Below are positions 1 to 6,757 of a DNA stretch of 64,000 nucleotides, piece after piece. Origin of the DNA: Dyadobacter subterraneus (GTDB taxonomy: Bacteria > Bacteroidota > Bacteroidia > Cytophagales > Spirosomataceae); assembly GCF_015221875.1 (NCBI RefSeq), contig NZ_JACYGY010000001.1, forward strand, positions 6,006,097 through 6,070,096, written 5' to 3'. A program made the translations under genes and the position numbers. The notes beneath the pieces are model-generated. The model had not been told where the DNA came from, did not search any database, and worked only from the letters and a program-made list of their open reading frames with translations. The stretch's first letter is position 1, and every line of letters begins with the position of its first letter.

Positions 1-1
1 T

Positions 2-505
2 TCAACAAAATCAAGTACATTAATCGCCAAAATGGCTCCAATGCGCTCTACCGGAACAACGGTTGCAGATTATCAGGAATCACTTTATGGCGGAAATGCC
101 ATGCTGGGACGCAGATATTTCATGACGAGTTCGCAAGCAGAATGTACACGTTGTCATTCCATCGGTGGACAAGGCGGAGCAGTTGGTCCGTCACTTTCCA
201 AAATTGGTTCAACTTTGACAAGAGAACAAATTCTGCAAGCGTTGATCGAGCCAAGTGCGAGATTATCCCCTGGTTTTGGTATGGTGGTTCTGACACTTAA
301 AGACGGACAAACCGCATCAGGAATTCTGTCAGAAGAAAACGCACATGAGCTTGTACTTAAAACTTCGGAAGCCGAGCCTTTGAAAATCCCGGTATCAAGA
401 ATTGCAAAACGCGATAATGTTCCTTCCAGTATGCCTCCGATGGGTTCAATCATGTCCAAAAGAGAAATTCGGGATGTGGTTGAGTTTTTGTCTGGGTTGA
501 AATAG
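2..505 (+). CDS. c-type cytochrome domain, C-terminal part of a haem-binding dehydrogenase (5' end outside window)
   Basis: The reading frame is open to the left edge, so only the last 167 codons are seen. A CxxCH haem c site (CTRCH) lies at 143-157, followed by a GPSLSKIG stretch, an LV-rich beta segment and a late MPPMGSIM stretch that could supply the axial methionine. The pattern fits the cytochrome c domain that ends large PVC-type haem-binding dehydrogenases, here exported to the periplasm. The gene at 28173 ends in a related domain, so this may be a distant paralogue. The missing N-terminal part, probably a beta-propeller, cannot be judged. A strong hairpin terminator follows at 530. 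Confidence 0.75.
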   Translation, partial: STKSSTLIAKMAPMRSTGTTVADYQESLYGGNAMLGRRYFMTSSQAECTRCHSIGGQGGAVGPSLSKIGSTLTREQILQALIEPSARLSPGFGMVVLTLKDGQTASGILSEENAHELVLKTSEAEPLKIPVSRIAKRDNVPSSMPPMGSIMSKREIRDVVEFLSGLK

Positions 506-529
506 GTGTTTAAATATTTGAGAATACCT

Positions 530-567
530 GAGAAGTCAAGTTTTGAAAACTTGACTTCTCTTTTTTA
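530..567 (+). terminator. rho-independent terminator after the cytochrome gene
   Basis: A perfect palindrome (GAGAAGTCAAG arms around TTTTGAAAA, 530-560) is followed by a run of T. Nearly the same sequence recurs at 1205-1240. Confidence 0.85.
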
Positions 568-616
568 TAGCTCTTCCGATTTTACTTAATCGAATATCAT
601 CCGTCAAACTATGGTA

Positions 617-647
617 TTGAAAGTAAGCCATTAAAAATGTATATTTG
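617..647 (+). promoter_or_regulatory. Bacteroidota-type promoter of the HicBA module
   Basis: TTG at 617-619, a 20-base spacer, then TATATTTG at 640-647 fit the Bacteroidota consensus (-33 TTG, -7 TAnnTTTG). It predicts a transcript start near 654, just before the ATG codons at 663 and 672. This rules out the possible TTG start at 645, which lies inside the -7 box. Confidence 0.6.
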
Positions 648-662
648 ATTATACATTCACAC

Positions 663-890
663 ATGAGAAATATGAACGAAATACTTTTTATTGTAGAGCA
701 GGAACAAGACGGAGGTTTTATTGCAGAAGCCAAAGTTAATGATAATGAGCAAATTATAACGGAGGGTGATAATATCGAAGAACTTAAATCTATGATTAGA
801 GAGGCTTTGGAATGTCACTTTGAGAATTCTGAAGATATGCCAAAAACTGTACGCCTTCATTTTATAAAGGACGAAGTATTTGTTATTTAG
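663..890 (+). CDS. HicB-like antitoxin
   Basis: A small acidic protein of about 75 residues with the HicB partial RNase-H-like fold pattern: a strand (EILFIVEQEQ), a DGGFIAEA stretch, then a helix (NIEELKSMIREALECHF). Such proteins are often mislabelled as 2-oxoisovalerate dehydrogenase. It should bind and neutralise the HicA toxin encoded 30 bases downstream and probably represses its own promoter. The start is taken at 663 because the promoter ends at 647; the ATG at 672 is nearly as good. The partner toxin gene carries an in-frame stop, so this may be an orphan antitoxin. Confidence 0.7.
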   Translation: MRNMNEILFIVEQEQDGGFIAEAKVNDNEQIITEGDNIEELKSMIREALECHFENSEDMPKTVRLHFIKDEVFVI

Positions 891-920
891 AATTTTCTTA
901 GAATTTACACACACTACATA

Positions 921-1163
921 ATGATCCTTAAGAATCTAACAGGGCAAGACCTTATCAAAAGGCTTGCTCAATTTGGATATATCGCTGTCCGCCAGAATGG
1001 AAGCCACATATGAATTAAAACGTCTCTGAATGGAACCCATTCAGAGACCATTCCAAATCATAAACCTTTAAGAGAAGGAACTATCAACAAGATACTTAAA
1101 AATATCGCTGATCATTTAGAAATTCCCAAAATGGATCTTGAAAAATTGTTATTCAATAACTAG
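921..1163 (+). pseudogene. HicA (YcfA-type) mRNA interferase toxin, interrupted by an in-frame TGA
   Basis: Reading from the ATG at 921 gives an 80-codon frame that matches HicA from end to end: an N-terminal LTGQDLIKRLAQFGY helix, RQNGSHI, then TIPNHKPLREGTINKILK. The frame is broken only by TGA at 1011-1013 (codon 31), right after the GSH motif that carries the catalytic histidine. HicA proteins usually have a basic residue there, so a single CGA to TGA change is the simplest cause. The downstream part has kept its family sequence, which points to a recent lesion, or to a sequencing error. The predicted 30-residue product should be inactive. Confidence 0.75.
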
Positions 1164-1204
1164 GTGTATAAATATTTTATTACCGGTTTAAAGGGTATAT
1201 CCGA

Positions 1205-1240
1205 GAGAAGTCAAGTTTTAAAAACTTGGCTTCTCTTTTT
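1205..1240 (+). terminator. rho-independent terminator after HicA
   Basis: The hairpin GAGAAGTCAAG..CTTGGCTTCTC with a T-run copies the terminator at 530 with few changes. Confidence 0.8.
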
Positions 1241-1317
1241 ATTTCTAAACCATCCTATTTCCAGAAACCTAACCCATTCCAACCGGCACGATATTCATAA
1301 TAAAAAATTAAAAAAGG

Positions 1318-1325
1318 TATATTTG
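1318..1325 (+). promoter_or_regulatory. Candidate -7 box upstream of the membrane-protein gene
   Basis: TATATTTG matches TAnnTTTG and lies 58 bases before the ATG at 1383. No good TTG lies about 20 bases upstream. The flanking ATTAAAAA..GTATATTTGA resembles the HicB promoter. Confidence 0.35.
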
Positions 1326-1382
1326 AAAACACTATTTGAGATAAAAACAATACCTTTTCAAGTAAACCTCATCATCAACTAA

Positions 1383-2420
1383 ATGGAATTAGAAAAAAAG
1401 GACGCAACTATTCTCGACAACGCGATTCAGTTCTGGCAGGAGACGAATAAAATCACGCCGGAGCTTGCTGAGGATTTACGAAATAGCTACCAGCTTCGCA
1501 ATTCCAATGCGGATACGATTACCTGGTATGCCTTTATCTCGGCGGTTTCTTGTGGTCTGTTGGCATTTGGGGCGTTAGTTATTGATGAAAAGTGGATTGA
1601 ATTGCTGCGTAATAAATGGGGCTTTTCAGAAACCATTGTTGGAATCGGATTTTCGTTGTTAGCCATCGCCTTCGTTATTTTAGCCAAAAGAAGAAAACTA
1701 AAATACCCGACTGCAAAGGCTAGTAACGAAACTTATACAATCACCATTATTTTAAGCGTAGCCATAGCCATCGCATACTGGACACGGAGTTTTGCTTATT
1801 TTGAAGGCAATTATGCCAGACCATTACTGATCGCTGCCGTCGCTTATTTCATCAGCGCAGCTTACCTGAATTCTCAGCTTTTATGGACGGTGATGCTTTT
1901 GACAATTGCAGGTTGGTGGGGAGCACAAACCTATTTCTGGACGGGTGGAAACTGGCGTTTTGCAGGAATGAATTACCCATTAAATATGACCATATTTGGG
2001 CTTGTCATCTGGTCATTGTCCTGGGTTGTTGCTAAAATAGATTTACTCAAATCCTTTACACCAGTCACTTATTCAATTGGTTTATTCCTGTTTCTTCTGG
2101 CAGCCTGGACACTTTCTATTTTTGGAAATTATGACGATTTAAGCCGATGGACGGTTATTCGACAGGGAACGCTTTGGTATTGGGCTGTGGGTTACACCAT
2201 TGTTTTGGGTGCACTAACAGCTTATGCTTTTCAGGTTAAAAATGACGTTTTGCGGGATACATGCCTTATCTTTTTCCTTCTTAATATTTACACCCGCTAC
2301 TTTGAATATTTCTGGGACAGAACCAACAAAGGAATTTTCTTTGCTATACTTGCGGTCTCTTTCTGGTTTGTTGGTAAGAAAGCAGAACAGTGGAGAAACA
2401 AGGATAAAAAGTTAGCCTGA
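1383..2420 (+). CDS. DUF2157-like multi-pass inner-membrane protein
   Basis: This 345-residue protein opens with a soluble helical region (residues 1-45, with ITPELAEDLRNSY) and then has about nine or ten hydrophobic segments from residue 48 to 333. A short N-terminal helix pair before many membrane spans is the layout of DUF2157 proteins. No catalytic motif is visible and the function is unknown. The next gene starts only 15 bases downstream, so the two are probably cotranscribed. The start is the only reasonable ATG. The family call rests on architecture rather than a clear motif. Confidence 0.55.
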   Translation: MELEKKDATILDNAIQFWQETNKITPELAEDLRNSYQLRNSNADTITWYAFISAVSCGLLAFGALVIDEKWIELLRNKWGFSETIVGIGFSLLAIAFVILAKRRKLKYPTAKASNETYTITIILSVAIAIAYWTRSFAYFEGNYARPLLIAAVAYFISAAYLNSQLLWTVMLLTIAGWWGAQTYFWTGGNWRFAGMNYPLNMTIFGLVIWSLSWVVAKIDLLKSFTPVTYSIGLFLFLLAAWTLSIFGNYDDLSRWTVIRQGTLWYWAVGYTIVLGALTAYAFQVKNDVLRDTCLIFFLLNIYTRYFEYFWDRTNKGIFFAILAVSFWFVGKKAEQWRNKDKKLA

Positions 2421-2435
2421 CATTGAAATTACAAG

Positions 2436-2774
2436 ATGAGAGAAAAAAGACTAATCCGGCAGAACGAAAAAGATCTGATCGAATTTCTGTTAAATCAATT
2501 AAACCTTAACCCTGAAGAATATCCAGTTGATGAATATGTTGACGAATATGAAGACGGGAAAATGGGAAGTATCAGTCTGGGTGGTGACGTTTCGGCTTAT
2601 GCCGGCGATTTAATTCAGGTTGAATATGTTGATTCGGATGAAACTCCGGTTGTCATTACCTTAACGAAAGACGATAAAGGTCATTTGCTGGATCTTGATT
2701 TCTGGAAAGTGGATTTTACCAAACTTTTAGAATATCCCACGCCGGATAAAATTATTCTGAGAGGCAATTTGTAG
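2436..2774 (+). CDS. Small acidic cytosolic protein, DUF6984-like
   Basis: A 112-residue protein with no signal or membrane segment. It begins with a basic helical stretch (LIRQNEKDLIEFLLNQL), has a central MGSISL motif, and ends with an LLDLDFWKVDFTKLL block. These fit my memory of the DUF6984 pattern (MGSL, then LxELDIWKxDF), but I cannot confirm it. It is probably translated with the membrane protein 15 bases upstream. Its stop is almost adjacent (4 bases) to the end of the convergent AraC gene, with no visible terminator between them. Confidence 0.45.
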   Translation: MREKRLIRQNEKDLIEFLLNQLNLNPEEYPVDEYVDEYEDGKMGSISLGGDVSAYAGDLIQVEYVDSDETPVVITLTKDDKGHLLDLDFWKVDFTKLLEYPTPDKIILRGNL

Positions 2775-2778
2775 CCGC

Positions 2779-3669
2779 TCAGAATAAGGTATTGAATTTA
2801 GTAACGATATGCGCTTTCGCTTCATTCTGAAATTGTTCAGGCGACAAGCCGGTATGCTGTTTGAAAAAGCGGCTGAAATACGGTCGGTCGGTGAAACCAA
2901 GGTCATACGAAATCTCCTTGATCGTATTTTCACTGTGGATAATCTGACGTTTCGCTTCCAGGATAATTCTGTCGTGAATTAACTGCATGCCCGTTTTGTC
3001 CAGTTTTTCTTTCAAAATCTGGTTTAGGCGTTTTGAACTTATCCCCAATTTTCCTGCATAAAAATCTGTGTTTCTCACCTGCTGATAATTCATTTCCAGC
3101 AATACCATAAATTCATAAACACGTTTCTGGTTAATATCCTGCACCGTGAAATTATGCTCTTTAATACGAACCAGTTGAAGCAAAAATACTTTCAACAATG
3201 CCTTAATAATCACCAGACTATTATTTTCCCGCTGATATTCTTCTTCCAGTAGTTGATAAACTTTCCCTAATTGCTCAGCCGTTTCATCACTGATTTGCAG
3301 ACACGAAAATTCTCCCTGGATATTGAAAATCTTGAAAACATCCAGCAAAAATTCCTTCACATCATCATCCAGAATATCTCTTTTGAAGGATAATAAAATG
3401 CCTTTTTTACCAGCTTTGTTAAGCTGATGAACACGGTAAGGAGGAATCAGATATATCCAGTCTCCCTTCAATAATTCATCCCCTTTCACGGTATGAAGTG
3501 CGTTTTCGTTTTTCAGCCAGACAATTTCAAAGAATTCCTTTCTGCTTGGATCGTTAAGATAACTTGGTGGACAATTATCCAGATTTCTTATGTAAATCAG
3601 CGTTTTATTTAATTCAACGCTTAGCTTCGTTTCTTCCATTTTTTCAACTTTATTAAATTCCGGAATCAT
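2779..3669 (-). CDS. AraC-family transcriptional regulator
   Basis: A 296-residue regulator. The N-terminal half (about 20-160) is a cupin-like ligand-binding region with PPYRVHQLNKAGKKG. The C-terminal 100 residues carry the two AraC helix-turn-helix units (FYAGKLGISSKRLNQILK, then IKEISYDLGFTDRPYFSRFFKQ) and the typical TGLSPEQF ending. The gene diverges from hxlB-hxlA across a 195-base spacer that holds a 10-base direct repeat (3706 and 3737). It is therefore the likely activator of the formaldehyde-fixation pair; the ligand is unknown. A start at 3639 (MEETKL) is also possible. Confidence 0.85.
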   Translation of the reverse strand: MIPEFNKVEKMEETKLSVELNKTLIYIRNLDNCPPSYLNDPSRKEFFEIVWLKNENALHTVKGDELLKGDWIYLIPPYRVHQLNKAGKKGILLSFKRDILDDDVKEFLLDVFKIFNIQGEFSCLQISDETAEQLGKVYQLLEEEYQRENNSLVIIKALLKVFLLQLVRIKEHNFTVQDINQKRVYEFMVLLEMNYQQVRNTDFYAGKLGISSKRLNQILKEKLDKTGMQLIHDRIILEAKRQIIHSENTIKEISYDLGFTDRPYFSRFFKQHTGLSPEQFQNEAKAHIVTKFNTLF

Positions 3670-3705
3670 TCGTCACAAATGCTATATTCCGAATTAGACA
3701 CCAAA

Positions 3706-3746
3706 ATTAGCAAATTCTGCAATCGATTAATTATTCATTAGCAAAT
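3706..3746. promoter_or_regulatory. Direct repeat, probable AraC-regulator binding sites
   Basis: ATTAGCAAAT occurs at 3706-3715 and again at 3737-3746, 31 bases apart (about three helical turns), on the same face and orientation. AraC-family dimers typically bind such direct repeats. It lies between the regulator gene and hxlB. Confidence 0.5.
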
Positions 3747-3796
3747 AGTCCAACATATCGCGCTGATAGTGTAACGTGTTCGCTATAACTCCCAGG

Positions 3797-3804
3797 TACC
3801 TTTG
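3797..3804 (+). promoter_or_regulatory. Candidate -7 box of the hxlB-hxlA promoter
   Basis: TACCTTTG fits TAnnTTTG, 60 bases before the hxlB ATG. No TTG is seen at -33, as expected for a promoter that needs an activator bound upstream. Confidence 0.45.
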
Positions 3805-3864
3805 TGATCTTGATTTAGGGGATTTTCTTAATTAACAAGATTTCAATAAATATTTAGTGAGATA

Positions 3865-4449
3865 ATGAGTTCAGCAGTGAATATTGATTTAGCGACTGAT
3901 ATCCAGGCGAATCTGGTGATGATTCTGGAAGAAAATCAGAAGCTGGCGGGTAAGATCGATTTTTATCAGGTTGCCAATATGATTCCCTTTATTCAAAATG
4001 CTGAACGGATTTTTATCGTCGGTGCAGGAAGGACAGGGTTGGCTTTAAAAGCTGCGGCGATGCGGTTAATGCATTTGGGTTTTACGGTTTTTGTCGTGGG
4101 TGAAACGACAACATCAGCAATCAAAAAAAACGATTTGCTCATCGCAGGTTCAGGTTCAGGAACAACCAGCAGTATTGTCAAAGCAGCCGAAAAGGCAGTT
4201 TCGGCAGATGCGCAAGTTATTACAATTTCAACCACAATGGAATCTCCATTGGCTAAGTTATCAAGCCATGTTGCCATTCTTCCGGCAGCTCAAAAGGAAG
4301 ATCACGGCGGCAGTATTTCAAAACAATATGCAGGAAGTTTATTTGAACAATCTGTATTACTTCTTACTGACGCTTTGATCCAGACTTTATGGAAACTGGA
4401 CGGAACACCGGCAGAAGAACTTTGGAAACGCCATGCCAACCTGGAATAG
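3865..4449 (+). CDS. hxlB: 6-phospho-3-hexuloisomerase
   Basis: A single SIS domain of 194 residues, the usual PHI length. It has the sugar-phosphate loop IVGAGRTG (about 50-57), then GETTTSAIKKNDLLIAGSGSG and the late EDHGGSISKQYAGSLFEQ segment with a catalytic-type Glu/His. It isomerises D-arabino-hex-3-ulose 6-phosphate to fructose 6-phosphate, the second step of formaldehyde fixation by the ribulose monophosphate pathway in the cytosol. hxlA follows 47 bases downstream, which confirms the role. The pair lies beside a divergent AraC regulator. Confidence 0.9.
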   Translation: MSSAVNIDLATDIQANLVMILEENQKLAGKIDFYQVANMIPFIQNAERIFIVGAGRTGLALKAAAMRLMHLGFTVFVVGETTTSAIKKNDLLIAGSGSGTTSSIVKAAEKAVSADAQVITISTTMESPLAKLSSHVAILPAAQKEDHGGSISKQYAGSLFEQSVLLLTDALIQTLWKLDGTPAEELWKRHANLE

Positions 4450-4496
4450 TATTACATTGAATACCAATAATTTACAATTAAATAAACAGTACAATC

Positions 4497-5126
4497 ATGG
4501 TTAAATTACAAGTCGCAATAGACTTATTAACAACAGAAGACGCAATCGCATTAGCAACAAAAGTTGCTCCTTATATCGATATTATTGAATTGGGTACGCC
4601 TTTAATCAAAAGTGAAGGTTTGGCTGTGATTACAGCGATGAAAAAAGCATTTCCGGACAAACTGGTTTTCGCTGACTTTAAAACAGCTGATGCAGGTGAA
4701 CTGGAAGCGGATATGGCTTTCGGTGCAGGCGCAGACTTGATCACCATCCTTGGCGCAACAGGTGACGCAACCATTATCGGCGCTGTTAAATCTGCTAAAA
4801 AACACGGAAAAGGTGTTGTAGTGGATACAATCGGCGTTTTGGATCGCGTAAAACGTGCTCAGGAAGTTATTGCTTTGGGTGTTGAATTTGTTGAATTACA
4901 CGCAGGTCTTGATGAACAGGCTCAGCCAGGATATTCAATTCAGGTTTTGATTGATGAAGCTTCTCGTGCAGGTGTTCCGGTTTCAATCGCTGGTGGTGTT
5001 AAGTTGAGCAATATCGCTGCGGTGAAAGCTTCCGGCGTTAAAGTTGCGGTTGCAGGTGCTGCAATTTACGGCGCTGCCGATCCGGCTGCGGCTGCGAAAG
5101 AACTTCGTGAAGCATTGGACGCTTAG
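4497..5126 (+). CDS. hxlA: 3-hexulose-6-phosphate synthase
   Basis: A 209-residue TIM barrel of the orotidine-phosphate decarboxylase superfamily. The signature ADFKTADAGELEA (about 59-71) supplies the catalytic Asp-Lys-Asp set, and the C-terminal VAGGVK and VAGAAIYG loops bind phosphate. It condenses formaldehyde with ribulose 5-phosphate. It is the second gene of the hxlB-hxlA operon and is followed by a strong terminator. In an organism with no other visible C1 gene nearby, detoxification of formaldehyde is more likely than growth on it. Confidence 0.93.
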   Translation: MVKLQVAIDLLTTEDAIALATKVAPYIDIIELGTPLIKSEGLAVITAMKKAFPDKLVFADFKTADAGELEADMAFGAGADLITILGATGDATIIGAVKSAKKHGKGVVVDTIGVLDRVKRAQEVIALGVEFVELHAGLDEQAQPGYSIQVLIDEASRAGVPVSIAGGVKLSNIAAVKASGVKVAVAGAAIYGAADPAAAAKELREALDA

Positions 5127-5140
5127 TATTTTTTTATAAA

Positions 5141-5174
5141 AAAGAGCTGTTTCCCCGCCGGAAACAGCTCTTTT
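5141..5174 (+). terminator. Terminator of the hxlB-hxlA operon
   Basis: A 14-base perfect stem (AAAGAGCTGTTTCC) with a five-base loop, ending in TTTT. Confidence 0.85.
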
Positions 5175-5229
5175 GCGTTTAGGTGAATTTTATGATTTTC
5201 GTCAGTTTCAGTCAGCTAATCTTGCTAAA

Positions 5230-5261
5230 TTGATCATTGCTAGTCCTTTTCTCTAACTTTG
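5230..5261 (+). promoter_or_regulatory. Promoter of the PhnA-like gene
   Basis: TTG (5230-5232), a 21-base spacer and TAACTTTG (5254-5261) match the Bacteroidota promoter closely. The ATG is 38 bases after the -7 box. Confidence 0.65.
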
Positions 5262-5299
5262 CGGCAGATTGAAAATATTGGTACAGTAAAAAATAATTC

Positions 5300-5509
5300 A
5301 TGGAAGTTAAAGATGGTAATGGGAACCTGCTTGCAGAAGGCGATTCTGTAAAACTGGTTAAGGATTTGAAAGTCAAAGGTTCGTCAACAACTTTGAAAAG
5401 AGGAACGGTTGTAAAAAATATTCGTCTGACTGACGACGCGGAAGAAATTGAAGGCAAAGTAGAAAGAACTGTGATGGTTTTGAAAACGATGTTTGTACAG
5501 AAAATGTAG
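5300..5509 (+). CDS. PhnA/YjdM C-terminal-domain protein
   Basis: A 69-residue protein that is all PhnA C-terminal domain: [27 protein letters not shown], then [12 protein letters not shown], an SH3-like beta barrel. Full-length YjdM has an N-terminal zinc ribbon of about 40 residues; that part is absent and the ATG sits directly at the domain start, so this is the common short form. The role is unknown; the phosphonate link in the family name is historical. It has its own promoter and a long palindrome just after the stop. Confidence 0.75.
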   Translation: MEVKDGNGNLLAEGDSVKLVKDLKVKGSSTTLKRGTVVKNIRLTDDAEEIEGKVERTVMVLKTMFVQKM

Positions 5510-5511
5510 AC

Positions 5512-5557
5512 AAAGAGTTAACTTTTTAGGAATGGATTCCTAAAAAGTTAACTCTTT
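5512..5557 (+). terminator. 46-base near-perfect palindrome after the PhnA-like gene
   Basis: Both arms (AAAGAGTTAACTTTTTAGGA and its complement) pair along the whole length, with only the central bases mismatched. It starts 2 bases after the stop codon and ends in CTTTT, so it can act as a terminator in either direction. Confidence 0.6.
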
Positions 5558-5581
5558 TCAGGAATTCATTCCTAAAAAGTT
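5528..5581. repeat. Tandem 22-base direct repeat
   Basis: AGGAATggATTCCTAAAAAG at 5528 recurs with two changes at 5560 (unit 22 bases, offset 32). The first copy lies inside the palindrome. Each unit itself contains an AGGAAT/ATTCCT dyad. Confidence 0.7.
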
Positions 5582-5605
5582 GTATATTTAATTTTCTCTA
5601 GATAT

Positions 5606-6727
5606 ATGATTAAGCGAATTCTTGAAGATCATATTAAAGCAAAATTGTATGATGGTAGAGCCATCATACTTCTTGGCGCCCGTCAGGTTGGAAAAACAAC
5701 TTTGTTAAACACCATATTTAACAACTCAGGTGATACGCTTTGGCTCAACGGAGACGAACCTGATGTTCAAGCTCTTTTCGAAAACACTACTTCTTCACGA
5801 CTGAAAAGTATGATCGGTAATAATCGAAATATTATTATTGATGAAGCACAACGAATTTCAGACATCGGTTTGAAACTAAAATTGATAACTGATAATATCA
5901 AAGATATTCAGCTTATCGCAACCGGGAGCTCAGCTTTTGAATTGGCGAATAAGGTCAACGAACCTCTAACCGGTCGCAAATGGGAATATAAAATGTTTCC
6001 AATTTCTTTTGGTGAAATGGTCATGCAGCATGGTTTGCTTGAAGAAAAGCGACTGCTTCCCCACCGCCTTATCTATGGATATTATCCGGATATAATAAAT
6101 CATACAGGCACCGAAAAAGAAGTTCTCAAACAGCTCACTGATAGTTATTTATATAAGGATATCTTAATGTGGGAAAATATCCAGAAACCGGACAGACTTC
6201 TTAAATTATTACAAGCGCTGGCATTTCAGGTTGGTTCGCAAGTATCTTATAATGAGTTGGGACAGATTTGCGGACTCGATAATAAAACGGTAGAAAAATA
6301 CATCAATTTATTAGAACAGGTTTTTGTAATCTTCCGACTGGGCTCTTTTAATCGGAACCTTCGGAATGAACTTAAAAGCAGCAGAAAAATTTATTTTTAC
6401 GATAACGGAATCCGTAATGCACTTATAGCCAATTTTAGCCAACCTGAACTAAGAACAGATATTGGCGCCTTATGGGAGAATTTTATTATTTCAGAGAGAA
6501 TAAAATTTATAAACTACAACGGAATTTGGGCAAATTCTTACTATTGGCGTACAAAAGAGCAGGCTGAAATCGATTACATAGAAGATTCTGACGGCAAACT
6601 TAGCGCTTATGAATTCAAATGGAATCCAAATGCCAAGACTTCTTTTTCCAAAACCTTTTCAAATGCTTATCCAGATAGTGAATTTAAGGTAATCCATAAA
6701 GAAAATTTTGATGAATTCATTTTATGA
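5606..6727 (+). CDS. AAA-family ATPase with DUF4143 domain
   Basis: A 373-residue protein of the AAA_14/DUF4143 family. The Walker A motif GARQVGKT is at residues 24-31 and Walker B (IIIDEAQR) at about 75-82; a GSSAFEL sensor and FPISFGEM follow. The C-terminal half (about 195-373) is DUF4143, ending with a restriction-nuclease-like core (WRTKEQAEIDYIED, then AYEFKW). These proteins are widespread, often in mobile or defence settings, and their substrate is unknown. It stands alone between two terminators. Length is normal and no lesion is seen. Confidence 0.8.
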   Translation: MIKRILEDHIKAKLYDGRAIILLGARQVGKTTLLNTIFNNSGDTLWLNGDEPDVQALFENTTSSRLKSMIGNNRNIIIDEAQRISDIGLKLKLITDNIKDIQLIATGSSAFELANKVNEPLTGRKWEYKMFPISFGEMVMQHGLLEEKRLLPHRLIYGYYPDIINHTGTEKEVLKQLTDSYLYKDILMWENIQKPDRLLKLLQALAFQVGSQVSYNELGQICGLDNKTVEKYINLLEQVFVIFRLGSFNRNLRNELKSSRKIYFYDNGIRNALIANFSQPELRTDIGALWENFIISERIKFINYNGIWANSYYWRTKEQAEIDYIEDSDGKLSAYEFKWNPNAKTSFSKTFSNAYPDSEFKVIHKENFDEFIL

Positions 6728-6757
6728 CGTTCAAATCAATTCATCAAAATTTTCTTC

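Noticed and set aside
645..662. Upstream TTG start for the HicB gene
   Set aside because: The TTG lies inside the TATATTTG promoter box, so it cannot be in the mRNA.
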